From JADGOV01 sp963814355 (lineage in GTDB: Bacteria > Actinomycetota > Actinomycetes > JADGOV01): a stretch of 64,000 nt of DNA. A model generated the notes under the pieces. That model worked only from the letters and a program-made list of their open reading frames with translations. It searched no databases and had not been told where the DNA came from. The position numbers and the translations under genes are program-made. Every line of letters begins with the position of its first letter. Within the stretch, counting starts at the first letter, position 1. Below are positions 1 through 10,665 of this stretch, in pieces. Location of the stretch: contig CAWFCZ010000018.1 in assembly GCA_963814355.1 (NCBI GenBank), positions 1,178,001 through 1,242,000 on the forward strand. The letters are read 5' to 3'.

Positions 1-755
1 TGCTGCAGCAGACGCCGGTCGCCCGGGTGCTCCCCGCCTACGTCGAGTGGCTTGGCCGCTGGCCGACACCGGCCGCGCTGGCCGCCGAACCCGCCGGCGA
101 GGCGATCCGGGCGTGGCACCGGCTCGGCTACCCCAGGCGGGCGCTGCGGCTGCACGCCGCCGCCCAGGTGATCGCGGTCCGCCACTGCGGGGAGGTACCG
201 AGCGACCTGGCGGAGCTGCTGGCGTTACCCGGCGTCGGCACCTACACCGCGCGGGCGGTGGCTAGCTTCGCCTTCGGCCAGCGGCACGCCGTGGTGGACA
301 CCAACGTGCGCCGGGTGCTCGCCCGGGCCGTGCGGGGCGTCGGCGCTGCCGGTTCGTCGTCGGCCGCCGCGGACCTGCGGTTCACCGAAACGCTGCTGCC
401 CGAGGAGCCGGCGGTGGCCGCCCGCTTCGCGGTGGCATTTATGGAGCTGGGGGCGCTGGTCTGTACCGCCCGGGCGCCGGCCTGCGCCGACTGCCCGCTG
501 GCGCCGGACTGCCGCTGGGCCAGCACCGGGCGCCGGCAGGCGCCTGCGGCCCGTCGGCGCACGGCGTATGGCGGCAGTGACCGGCAGGCCCGCGGCGAGC
601 TTCTCCGGCGGCTGCGCGCCAGCGCATGGCCGGTGCCGGCCGCTGAACTGCTCGCGGTCTGGCCGGACGACGCCCAAGGCGCCCGGGCGTTGGAGAGCCT
701 GGTGGCCGACGGGCTCGCCGTGCACTGTGACGACGGCACCCTAGCCCTGCCCTGA
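1..755 (+). CDS. mutY: A/G-specific adenine glycosylase MutY (5' end outside window)
   Basis: Removes adenine mispaired with 8-oxoguanine in base-excision repair. The frame is open from the first bases and starts with the conserved QQTPVARV helix, so the true start and the catalytic Glu region lie upstream. Visible are the helix-hairpin-helix LPGVGTYTARAV, the catalytic Asp in VDTNVRRV, and a Cys cluster of the form C-x6-C-x2-C-x5-C (CTARAPAC..C..C) that binds a 4Fe-4S centre. The protein stops soon after the cluster and lacks a full NUDIX-like recognition domain; short forms are usual in actinobacteria. MutY near clpC is a familiar actinobacterial neighbourhood. Confidence 0.95.
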   Translation, partial: LQQTPVARVLPAYVEWLGRWPTPAALAAEPAGEAIRAWHRLGYPRRALRLHAAAQVIAVRHCGEVPSDLAELLALPGVGTYTARAVASFAFGQRHAVVDTNVRRVLARAVRGVGAAGSSSAAADLRFTETLLPEEPAVAARFAVAFMELGALVCTARAPACADCPLAPDCRWASTGRRQAPAARRRTAYGGSDRQARGELLRRLRASAWPVPAAELLAVWPDDAQGARALESLVADGLAVHCDDGTLALP

Positions 756-953
756 CCCGACCCCGGCGAGCCGGTGGCCGACCATCACGTCGGGGTTGGC
801 CCGAACGGGTGCCAGATCCTCGCGAGCTGGCCCGGAGGAGGCATAGCTGGCAAAACCGGGCGTACGGCCGCTCTGCTCACCCAGCCCGTCCCAGCGCTGT
901 GGATGGGATCCCCTGCTGCAATGCGTGCCATTGTGCGAAGCCTGACAGTCTGC

Positions 954-966
954 AAGCATAATGCTT
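954..966 (+). promoter_or_regulatory. Palindromic operator overlapping the vapB promoter
   Basis: AAGCATAATGCTT is a perfect 13-base palindrome lying 4 bases before the vapB ATG. It contains CATAAT, a plausible -10 hexamer, so transcription would start at or next to the start codon. Ribbon-helix-helix antitoxins usually autorepress at such sites. Function is inferred. Confidence 0.45.
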
Positions 967-970
967 TTGC

Positions 971-1201
971 ATGCCCAATGTCCTGGTCCGCGATGTACCA
1001 GACGACGTCCACGCTGCTCTGCAGCGGAAGGCCGAGCACCGCCATCAGTCGTTGCAGCAGTACCTCACTGTCGAGTTCCGGCTCCTCGCCCAGCGGCGCT
1101 CGATCACCGACGTTTTCAACGACGTCGAAGCCCAGCGGGGCCGCCGTGTCGGCTTCGCTACGGCTGTCGCCGACCTGGACGACGAGCGTTCTCAGCGGTG
1201 A
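971..1201 (+). CDS. VapB/FitA-like ribbon-helix-helix antitoxin
   Basis: 76 residues. The N-terminus (MPNVLVRDVPDDVHAALQ) is the DNA-binding ribbon and first helix of FitA/VapB antitoxins, followed by the usual RHQSLQQYL helix. The C-terminal part would normally wrap the PIN toxin encoded next. No ribosome binding site precedes the ATG and a -10-like sequence sits immediately upstream, suggesting a leaderless mRNA. The partner toxin gene starts 20 bases downstream and is damaged, so this may be an orphaned antitoxin. Confidence 0.8.
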   Translation: MPNVLVRDVPDDVHAALQRKAEHRHQSLQQYLTVEFRLLAQRRSITDVFNDVEAQRGRRVGFATAVADLDDERSQR

Positions 1202-1220
1202 CCGTTCGGTCGAGCACGTC

Positions 1221-1568
1221 GTGATCGTCGTTGACGCGTCCGTTCTGGCCAACGCTCTGGCTGATGACGATGACGACGGATACACCGCTCGCCGTGAGTT
1301 ACGTGCAGCCGGTGAGATCGCCGCACCCGATCTGGTCGACCTCGAGACCGTGTCGGTACTACGCAAGCGCTGGCTGCGCCGAACGCTGACCGAGCAGCGT
1401 TTCGCCACCGCCATCACTCACCTGCAGCGGCTGGGCTTCAAGCGCGTCCCGACCCTGCGACTCCTGCTACGTCGCATTGGCCGAGAGTTTGGGCTGCGAC
1501 TGGTCACCGTGGATGGCCGGCTTGCCTCCGCCACCGGTCCCCGCTGTCCGATCCGCGTCCTGCGCTGA
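1221..1568 (+). pseudogene. VapC PIN-domain toxin with internal deletion
   Basis: Starts at GTG with the normal PIN opening MIVVDASVLANALADD and ends with the normal LVTVDGRLASATGPRC tail, but is only 115 residues. The central part that should carry the third catalytic acidic residue (the AYDAAYVALAE region) is missing in this frame. Part of it (YVALAESLGC) is readable in the +1 frame at about 1468-1497, so a deletion of roughly 50 bases plus a one-base loss changed the frame and restored it. An open frame survives, but one metal-binding Asp is gone, so nuclease activity is unlikely. Confidence 0.75.
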
Positions 1569-1629
1569 TTGGCGCCAGCCAAGACGCGAGTGCCGGTTGA
1601 CGATCGGTCAACCGGGAGAAGCCGATCGG

Positions 1630-1793
1630 TCACCGGGACGAGGCGATGCGGTCTTCGAGTGCCTCACGCGCCGGACCTGGTCGACGATCCCTTCAGCAAC
1701 CTCCTCGGTTAGCCGCGTACCGTCCGCCAACCGGAGGTCGTCCTGCTGGAGGTCGACGTCGCATGCGGCGGACTCAGGCGACGCATCGGGCAA
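1630..1793 (-). pseudogene. Remnant of a CopG/ribbon-helix-helix antitoxin
   Basis: On the minus strand the N-terminal signature DVDLQQDDLRLADGTRLTEE runs to VDQVRR. In a second frame the typical antitoxin C-terminus PAREALEDRIASSR ends at a TGA at 1632-1630. The ribbon-helix-helix core between the two parts is absent. This reads as an antitoxin gene joined by an internal deletion that also shifted frame. I see no intact partner toxin. The rest of the 1569-1890 interval holds nothing else I can support. Confidence 0.45.
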
Positions 1794-1890
1794 TGATCGT
1801 CGGCGGCGCGCCTCGGTGTCCGGAGCGCGCGCGCCAAACGATCACCGCACGGGGATCGTATGCCGCCCGGACGCGCGGCCTGAATCAGAC

Positions 1891-4395
<2,505 letters not shown>

Positions 4396-4400
4396 GTTTA

Positions 4401-4416
4401 CGCTCCTCGAAGAGCG
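4401..4416 (-). promoter_or_regulatory. Inverted repeat over the clpC ribosome binding site
   Basis: CGCTC-N6-GAGCG is a perfect 5+5 inverted repeat. On the mRNA the second arm includes part of the GAGGAG Shine-Dalgarno, so the leader could fold over it. The spacing does not match the known ClgR operator. Any regulatory role is inference. Confidence 0.3.
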
Positions 4417-4664
4417 GAGGGATCGCTGGGTGCCGATCTCCCCGCATGGTAGCCCCGCCGAAGGTCCGTCACGTTTCCTGCGGGTCTGGAGCCAACCTAC
4501 GTCGGTTGCCTCTCCCACGCGCGCGCGTTACGGCGGCCGTACCGTAGTCAACCCGATCGCCCGGCGTGGGATTCCGCCGATTTCGACGCCGGCCCGCTGC
4601 CCGCCCGGACCGGTCACCGCCGGCGCGGCCGTCCCGGCCCGGGCACGGGACGGGCTCGGTGAGA

Positions 4665-5021
4665 TTAGTGCGCCGCTTCGTACTGCTCGACGACCCGGGC
4701 CGGGATCCGCCCCCGGTCGGAGACCTGATGACCCTCGGCTCGCGCCCATTCCCGGATGTCCTGGGTCCGCTGACGGTCCGGGCCGGTGCTGGCCCGACCG
4801 CCGCGGCCACGCCGAGGGCCGCCGCCGGCCGCGCCGCCAGCGGAGCCACTCGCCCGCCGGCCGGCGCCGACATAGGGCGCCACCGCGTCCCGCAGCGCAC
4901 TGGCGTGCCGGGAGCACACGTCGATCTCATAGTTGGCGCCGTCTATAGCGAAGGACACGGTCTCCGTTCCGGGGGAGTCGTCATCGTGGAGGTCGCAGAC
5001 CAATAGCACACGCTGAGCCAT
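4665..5021 (-). CDS. lsr2: Lsr2-type nucleoid-associated protein
   Basis: 118 residues. The N-terminal oligomerisation domain (MAQRVLLVCDLHDDD..ETVSFAIDG..YEIDVC) is followed by a Gly/Arg/Ala-rich linker and the C-terminal DNA-binding domain IREWARAEGHQVSDRGRIP with the RGR minor-groove hook. Lsr2 bridges AT-rich and foreign DNA as an H-NS analogue. The ATG at MAQRV matches the family; an upstream start in the same frame adds 14 unlikely residues. It lies between lysS and clpC, a common actinobacterial arrangement. The 4396-4664 gap shows no convincing gene. Confidence 0.93.
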   Translation of the reverse strand: MAQRVLLVCDLHDDDSPGTETVSFAIDGANYEIDVCSRHASALRDAVAPYVGAGRRASGSAGGAAGGGPRRGRGGRASTGPDRQRTQDIREWARAEGHQVSDRGRIPARVVEQYEAAH

Positions 5022-5095
5022 TGCCAAGCCTTTCCGTAAGATTTGCAGGGGCTCCTCCAGCAAAGCCCATCTTTCGCCTCATGGCAAATAGCGCC

Positions 5096-6613
5096 TTACT
5101 CGGGTCGAACCAACGGGAAGGAGATGGTGTCGCGCATGGAAGCGGTGCCGGTGATTAACATGAGCAGTCGGTCGACCCCCAGCCCCATTCCGCCGGTGGG
5201 CGGCATCCCATATTCCAGGGCTCGCAGGAAATCCTCGTCCAGCGCCATTGCTTCCGGATCCCCGCCGGCCGAGCGCAGCGATTGGGCGTACAGCCGGCGA
5301 CGCTGCTCGAGGGGATCGACCAGCTCGCTGTACGCCACGCCCAACTCGGTGCCGCCGATGATCAGGTCCCAGGCTTCGCTCAGCCGCGCATCGTCCCGGT
5401 GCGGGCGGGCCAGCGGCCGTACCTCCACGGGGTAGTCACGGACGAACGTGGGCTCTACCAAGGTGTGCTCGACCAGCTTCTCGAACAGTTCGAGCACGAT
5501 CTCCCCGGCTGACCAGGCCGGCTGCAGGGTCACGCCGTGCTCGTCGGCCAGGCCGCACAGGGTCCCCGCCGCCGTCCCGGGGGTCACTTCGGTCCCGACC
5601 GCCGCGGAGACCGCCCCGTGCAAGGTCAGCGAGCGCCACGGTGCAGCCAGGTCGATCTCGCCGCCCTGGCCGTCCGGCACCACCGTCGTGCCACAACTCG
5701 CCTCGGCGGCGTTGCGGACCAGGGAGGTGGTCAACTCGGCCATGGTGTCGTAGTCGCCGTAGGCTTCATACGCCTCGAGCATCGTGAACTCGGGGCTGTG
5801 GGTGGCATCGATGCCTTCGTTTCGGAAGTTTCGGCCGATCTCAAACACCCGCTCGATGCCGCCTACCACGAGACGCTTGAGATACAGCTCGAGGGCGATA
5901 CGGAGATAGACCGGCATGTCATAGGCATTGAGCCGGGTGCTGAAAGGCCGTGCCGCCGCCCCGCCGTGTATCGGCTGCAGGATCGGTGTTTCTACCTCAA
6001 CGAATCCACGCGTATGCAATGTGTCACGAACAGAGCGCAGCACCGAGTCCCGCGCGCGCACTACCCGTCGCGCGTCCGCATTGACGATGAGATCGACATA
6101 GCGTTGCCGAACCCGGAACTCCGGGTCCGTCAGACCCCGATGCTTTTCCGGGAGCGGCCGCAGCGCCTTCGCCGTCATCGTCCAGCGCTGAGCCAGCACC
6201 GACAGCTCGCCGCGCCGGGAGGTGATCACCTCCCCGGTGACGCCCACCAGGTCACCGAGGTCGACGTCGCTCTTCCAGCGCGCCAACTCCGGCTCGCCCA
6301 GCGGGTCGGCGGCCAGCATGACCTGCAGGTCGGCGGTGGCGTCGCGCAGGGTGGCGAAGCACAGCCGGCCGCCGACCCGGTTGAGCATGACCCGGCCGGC
6401 CACCGAGACGGTCGCTCCGCTGCGCGTGTCCACGCCGAGGTCGGCGAACCGTTCCCGGATGGTGGCCAGGTCGGCCGTCCGGCGGTAACCCAGCGGGTAC
6501 GGATCGATCCCGGCGGCCCGCATCCGGTCGAGCTTCCCGCGGCGCACCCGCATCTGCTCCGGCACGGGGTCGCCAGCTCGCTCCGGCGCGTCAGGCGGTG
6601 CTTCCTCGGTCAC
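5096..6613 (-). CDS. lysS: Lysyl-tRNA synthetase, class II
   Basis: 505 residues. N-terminal OB-fold anticodon-binding domain (about 60-170), then the class II catalytic domain with motif 2 around GRNFRNEGIDATHSPEFTMLE and motif 3 GGMGLGVDRLLMLITG near the C-terminus. It charges tRNA-Lys. The GTG start at 6613 gives MTEEAPPDAPERAG. It has the usual LysRS length and no fused lysyltransferase; a separate DUF2156 lysyltransferase is at 19.1-20.9 kb. It lies 26 bases downstream of coaX and is probably co-transcribed with it. Confidence 0.96.
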   Translation of the reverse strand: MTEEAPPDAPERAGDPVPEQMRVRRGKLDRMRAAGIDPYPLGYRRTADLATIRERFADLGVDTRSGATVSVAGRVMLNRVGGRLCFATLRDATADLQVMLAADPLGEPELARWKSDVDLGDLVGVTGEVITSRRGELSVLAQRWTMTAKALRPLPEKHRGLTDPEFRVRQRYVDLIVNADARRVVRARDSVLRSVRDTLHTRGFVEVETPILQPIHGGAAARPFSTRLNAYDMPVYLRIALELYLKRLVVGGIERVFEIGRNFRNEGIDATHSPEFTMLEAYEAYGDYDTMAELTTSLVRNAAEASCGTTVVPDGQGGEIDLAAPWRSLTLHGAVSAAVGTEVTPGTAAGTLCGLADEHGVTLQPAWSAGEIVLELFEKLVEHTLVEPTFVRDYPVEVRPLARPHRDDARLSEAWDLIIGGTELGVAYSELVDPLEQRRRLYAQSLRSAGGDPEAMALDEDFLRALEYGMPPTGGMGLGVDRLLMLITGTASMRDTISFPLVRPE

Positions 6614-6639
6614 GGCGGAAGCGTAACCGGGTGCAGCGG

Positions 6640-7419
6640 TCAGGCCCGGCCGGTGTTCTTGTCGAAGACGTTCTTGTCGAAGACCAGCCGAAGGCCGATC
6701 AGCGTCAGATCAGGCTCGTGGACCCTGATGGTGTCCGATTCGGCGAGGACCAGGGGGGCCAGCCCACCGGTGGCCACGACGGTGGCCGGCTCACCGAGCT
6801 CGCGGCAGATCCGGGTCACGATGCCGTCGACCTGGCCGGCGAAGCCGTACAGGATGCCGGATTGCAGCGACTCCACGGTGTTCTTACCGATCACCGAACG
6901 AGGTTTGACCAGCTCCACCTTCACCAGCTGGGCGCCACGGGCCGCCAGGGCGTCCACCGAGATGCCGATGCCGGGGGCGAGCGCCCCGCCCAGGAACTCC
7001 CCGCGCGCGGACACCACGTCGAAGTTGGTGGAGGTGCCGAAATCGACCACCACCGCCGGCCCGGGGTAAAGATGGTGCGCGGCGAGGGTGTTCATGATCC
7101 GGTCGCTGCCCACCTCCTTCGGGTTGTCGGTGAGGATCGGCACTCCGGTCCTTACGCCCGGCTCCACCACCACGCTGGGGAGCTCGGCGAAGGTGCGGGT
7201 GAGCATCGCCCGCAACTCCCGGAGCACGGCCGGGACCGTGGAGCAGGCGGCGATTCCGGACAGCGGCGGGGTGTCGGCCAGCAGGCCGCGGAACATCAGC
7301 GCCAGTTCGTCGGCCGGCGTGCGCGCGTCGGTTCGGATCCGCCAAGAATCGACCAGCACGTCGCCGTCGAAGACGCCGAGGACGGTCTGGGTGTTGCCGA
7401 CGTCGATGGCGAGGAGCAC
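6640..7419 (-). CDS. coaX: Type III pantothenate kinase CoaX
   Basis: 259 residues. First step of coenzyme A synthesis from pantothenate. The N-terminal phosphate-binding loop MLLAIDVGNTQTVLGVFDG, the catalytic DFGTSTNFDVV and GGALAPGIGIS are all present, typical of the bacterial CoaX acetate-kinase fold. GTG start. It begins 2 bases after the panC stop, so pantothenate synthesis and its phosphorylation are translationally coupled. panD, often between panC and coaX in actinobacteria, is not here. Confidence 0.95.
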   Translation of the reverse strand: MLLAIDVGNTQTVLGVFDGDVLVDSWRIRTDARTPADELALMFRGLLADTPPLSGIAACSTVPAVLRELRAMLTRTFAELPSVVVEPGVRTGVPILTDNPKEVGSDRIMNTLAAHHLYPGPAVVVDFGTSTNFDVVSARGEFLGGALAPGIGISVDALAARGAQLVKVELVKPRSVIGKNTVESLQSGILYGFAGQVDGIVTRICRELGEPATVVATGGLAPLVLAESDTIRVHEPDLTLIGLRLVFDKNVFDKNTGRA

Positions 7420-7421
7420 GC

Positions 7422-8351
7422 CTAATGCTCGGCTCGGCGGTCGGCCGCCGAGGTGCGGGCCGGGGGCAGCGTGAGGGTGACGTTGTCGATCAGCCGGGTG
7501 CCGCCGATCCGGGCAGCTACCGCGAGCAGCGCCGGCCCTTCGGCGGCTGCCGGTACCTCGGCGAGGCTGGTGGGGTTCACCAGCGCCAGGTAGTCCACCC
7601 GCAGTGCCGGTTCGCTGGCCAGCATCCCGCCGGCGGTGCGGCGTACCGCCTCCGCGCCGGCGGGAGCCGCCTGCGCACCGGCCCAGAGCGCGCGGGACAG
7701 CGTGCGGGCGGTTTCCCGATCCGCCGGGCCGAGGTAGGCGTTGCGGCTGGACACGGCCAAACCGTCCGGTTCTCGGACCGTCGGTACCCCCACCACATGG
7801 ACGGGCAGGTCGAGGTCGCTCACCATCCGCCGGATGAGCACCAGCTGCTGGGCGTCCTTCTCGCCGAACACCGCCACGTCCGGCTGGACGAGGGAGAACA
7901 GCTTGGTCACCACGGTGAGCACTCCGTCGAAGTGCCCGGGCCGAGACGCCCCTTCCAGTACGTTGCCGAGCGGGCCGGCGGAGACCGTGACCACCGGCGG
8001 GCGGGGGTAGACCACCTCCGGCTGCGGTGCGAAGATCAGCGCGATTCCCTCCTCGCGACAGGCCGCCAGGTCGGCGCTGAAGGTGCGGGGGTACTTGGCG
8101 AGGTCCTCGCCCGGCCCGAACTGCAGCGGATTGACGAAGATGCTCACCGCCACCGAATCCGCCAGGGTGTGGGCGGTCCGCATCAGGCTGCGATGACCGC
8201 CGTGCAGGGCACCCATGGTGGGGACCAGCGCGAGGCTTCCCTGTGCGCTCCCCTTGGCCTCCGCACGCCCGGTGGCCCGCAGCCGGGCCAGCGCCCGGGC
8301 CAATTCGCCACGGGTCCGGGCGATGACCGGTCGGGTACGGGTGGTTGTCAT
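7422..8351 (-). CDS. panC: Pantothenate synthetase PanC
   Basis: 309 residues. Joins pantoate and beta-alanine using ATP. Signatures are the HxGH-containing PTMGALHGGHRSLM, VNPLQFGPGEDLAKYPRT, and GEKDAQQL. The ATG at 8351 overlaps the stop of the upstream DUF2520 gene by 4 bases. Unremarkable family length. Confidence 0.96.
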   Translation of the reverse strand: MTTTRTRPVIARTRGELARALARLRATGRAEAKGSAQGSLALVPTMGALHGGHRSLMRTAHTLADSVAVSIFVNPLQFGPGEDLAKYPRTFSADLAACREEGIALIFAPQPEVVYPRPPVVTVSAGPLGNVLEGASRPGHFDGVLTVVTKLFSLVQPDVAVFGEKDAQQLVLIRRMVSDLDLPVHVVGVPTVREPDGLAVSSRNAYLGPADRETARTLSRALWAGAQAAPAGAEAVRRTAGGMLASEPALRVDYLALVNPTSLAEVPAAAEGPALLAVAARIGGTRLIDNVTLTLPPARTSAADRRAEH

Positions 8352-9310
8352 GCGCGGGCTCCGTGGGGGTCGGGTCCGGACCGGTCGGCTCGGTACGGAT
8401 CGGCTCGGCAGTCGGCTAGCTGATCGGCATACAGGACATCGCGCAGTGCATCGGCTTGCGAGGGGTTGACGATACGGGCGGCCCGGACCCGGTCCGCACT
8501 CGCCCGCGCCAATGCCGCATACAGGGGCAGGTGCCGCGGAGCCTGCCCGGCCAATGCGGCGAGGTGCGCGGCCACCGTCGCCGCGTCACCGCGGGCCACC
8601 GGCCCGGTCAGGGCGGCGTCCCCGGCGCGCAGCGCGTTGTCCAGCGCGGCGGCCAGCAACGGCCCGAGCATCGCCGCCGGGTTGTCGACTCCGCCGGCCC
8701 GGAGCACGTCCACAGCCGAATTGACCAGCGTGACCAGGTGATTCGCGCCGTGCGCCAGCCCGGCGTGGTACAGCTCCCGAGACTCCTCCGCTACCCAGGC
8801 CGGCTCGGCGCCCATCTCCAGTACCAGAGCCTCGGCCACCGGCCGGAGGTGCTCCGGCGCGGTCACCCCGAAGCTGGCGCCGGCCAGCCGGGGCAGGTCC
8901 ATCGTGGAGCCGGTGAAGGTCATGACCGGATGCAGCGCCAGTGGAAGCGCGCCACGCTCGCTGGCCGGCGCCAGGACCGCCAGGCCGAAGCGCCCCGACG
9001 TATGCGCCACGATCTGCCCGGCTCGGAAGGCGCCGGTGACCGCCAGGCCGTCGACGAGCCGGGCGAGCGCGTCGTCCGGTACGGCCAGCAGCACCAGGCC
9101 GCTGCTTCGGACCACCTCCTCGGGCGGGCAAAGCGGCACGCCCGGCAACAGGCGATCGGCCCGCTCGCGGCTGGCCGAGGACACCCCGTACGCGGCCACG
9201 ATCGCATGACCGGCGCCGGCCAGCGCGGCGCCGAGCACCGCGCCCACCCGGCCTGCGCCGAGCACGCCAATGGCCAGGCGCGGGCGCACGCCGTGCGGAG
9301 CAGGGGGCAT
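8348..9310 (-). CDS. Rossmann-like / DUF2520 oxidoreductase, panC-linked
   Basis: 320 residues from the ATG at 9310. The N-terminal half is a Rossmann fold with the dinucleotide loop IGVLGAGRVGAVLGAALAGAG. The C-terminal half is an all-helical DUF2520 region (HAGLAHGANHLVTLVNSAVDVL), the shape of NAD(P)-dependent reductases such as ketopantoate reductase. It overlaps panC by 4 bases (ATGA). The family is widely linked to panC in actinobacteria. A role in making pantoate is inference; no substrate is established from the sequence. Confidence 0.85.
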   Translation of the reverse strand: MPPAPHGVRPRLAIGVLGAGRVGAVLGAALAGAGHAIVAAYGVSSASRERADRLLPGVPLCPPEEVVRSSGLVLLAVPDDALARLVDGLAVTGAFRAGQIVAHTSGRFGLAVLAPASERGALPLALHPVMTFTGSTMDLPRLAGASFGVTAPEHLRPVAEALVLEMGAEPAWVAEESRELYHAGLAHGANHLVTLVNSAVDVLRAGGVDNPAAMLGPLLAAALDNALRAGDAALTGPVARGDAATVAAHLAALAGQAPRHLPLYAALARASADRVRAARIVNPSQADALRDVLYADQLADCRADPYRADRSGPDPHGARA

Positions 9311-9418
9311 GTCGTTCCAGTCCTTCGGAGGTACCGGACGATCCTGCCCGAAGGCTACGCCCTCCTCCGTCGGCCACGATTGCGCCGACGGCGAACGGGG
9401 GCCCACAGTGGATCGGTG

Positions 9419-9652
9419 ATGGCGGAGCGCAGACCTGCGGGCGTCGACGCCGACCTCCGACAGCGGGTGGCCGGCGCGTCGCCGTACCTGCTGGCCGGCC
9501 TGCTCGCCGTCTCCGGCACGGCCCACTTCGTCGCACCCGCCCCGTTCGCCTCGATCATCCCGAGGGTGCTGCCCGCCCGGACGGCGTTGGTATACCTGAT
9601 GCCCCTGATCGGCTGGGCGGCCTCGGTGGCCCGACGCCAGGCACCGCCCTGA
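9419..9652 (+). pseudogene. DoxX-like membrane protein with middle deleted
   Basis: 77 residues. The first half matches the start of DoxX-like small membrane proteins (PYLLAGLLAVSGTAHFVAPAPF..IIPRVLP). The end (MPLIGWAASVARRQAP) looks like the family's last transmembrane segment and basic tail. The two middle helices normally between them are missing, though the frame stays open. It is divergent from the DUF2520 gene. It may be a remnant or a very short expressed product; the deletion interpretation rests on my memory of the family. Confidence 0.4.
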
Positions 9653-9702
9653 CCGGGCTGCCGCCGGTTCCGGCCGCTACGACCCGAAACTGGGGCCCGG
9701 CG

Positions 9703-10644
9703 ATGGCCGACGCGCTGTACGGCCCGGACGGCTTCTATCGGCGTACCAGGGCCGGGCGGCATTTTCGCACCTCCCCGAACGCCTCGGCGCTGTTCGCTGG
9801 CGCCATGTGCCGGCTCGCCGTGACGGTGGACGACGCGCTCGGCAGGCCGGATCCCTTCGACCTCATCGACGTCGGGGCCGGGGACGGGAGCCTGCTGGCG
9901 GCCGTGGCGGCGAACGCGCCGGCCCGCTGGCGGCTCACCGCGGTCGAGCTGGCCCCGCGCGCCGGGACGGCGGTGCGCTGGCGCTGCGACATCCCGCCCT
10001 GCGCCGGGCTGCTGATCGCCAACGAGTGGCTGGACAACGTCCCGTGCGACGTGGTGGAGCTGACCGCGGACGGCCCGCGGCTGGTCCGCACGGATAACAC
10101 GCTGGGGGCGGCCCCGTCCGAGGCGGCAGGCGGCTGGCTGGCCCGGTGGTGGCCGCTGCCGGTCATCGGCCGCCGGGCCGAGATCGGACTGGGCCGCGAC
10201 GAGGCCTGGGCGGGCGCGGTCGGCCGGCTGGACCGGGGTGTCGCCGTTGCGATCGACTACGCGCACACCTCGTCCGACCGGCCGCCGTACGGCACGCTCA
10301 CCGGGTACCGCGACGGCCGGCAGGTCGCGCCGATCGCCGACGGCAGCTGCGACCTCACGGCGCACGTCGCCCTGGACGCCTGCGCCGTGGCCGCCGCGGC
10401 CGGGTCCGAGGTGTCCGCGACGCTGCTCACCACCCAGCGCCAGGCGCTGCGCGCCCTGGGCGTCTGCCCGTCCCGCCCGGTCTACGGCGGCGATCCGCTC
10501 GGCTACCTTCGGGCGCTGTCCAGCGCTGGGGAAGCCGCCGAGCTGATCGATCCGGCCGGGCTGGGTGCCTTCAGTTGGCTCGCCCAGGCTGTCGGGACGA
10601 CGCTGCCCGCCCCCTTGATCGCGGCATCGGCCACCGGCGCGTAG
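9703..10644 (+). CDS. MidA/NDUFAF7-type SAM-dependent methyltransferase (DUF185)
   Basis: 313 residues. It opens with LYGPDGFYRRTRAGRHFRTSP, carries the SAM-binding loop LIDVGAGDGSLLAA, and has the family motif IANEWLDNVPCDVVEL (NDUFAF7: ANExxDxxP), then DYAHTSSDRPPYGTLTGY. NDUFAF7 and MidA methylate an Arg of the complex I 49-kDa subunit (NDUFS2/NuoD). The next gene in the same direction is a NuoD homologue that keeps that Arg, which strengthens the assignment. Shorter than the mitochondrial enzyme. Confidence 0.85.
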   Translation: MADALYGPDGFYRRTRAGRHFRTSPNASALFAGAMCRLAVTVDDALGRPDPFDLIDVGAGDGSLLAAVAANAPARWRLTAVELAPRAGTAVRWRCDIPPCAGLLIANEWLDNVPCDVVELTADGPRLVRTDNTLGAAPSEAAGGWLARWWPLPVIGRRAEIGLGRDEAWAGAVGRLDRGVAVAIDYAHTSSDRPPYGTLTGYRDGRQVAPIADGSCDLTAHVALDACAVAAAAGSEVSATLLTTQRQALRALGVCPSRPVYGGDPLGYLRALSSAGEAAELIDPAGLGAFSWLAQAVGTTLPAPLIAASATGA

Positions 10645-10665
10645 GCCGGGGCGGGGTCGGCGCCG

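Noticed and set aside
741..959. Minus-strand frame of 72 codons between mutY and vapB
   Set aside because: No ribosome site and no recognisable family; it overlaps the vapB promoter region. Some codon bias is expected in such GC-rich DNA.
4401..4416. ClgR binding site upstream of clpC
   Set aside because: Half-site spacing (CGC-N10-GCG) does not fit the published shorter spacing, so I called only a hairpin.
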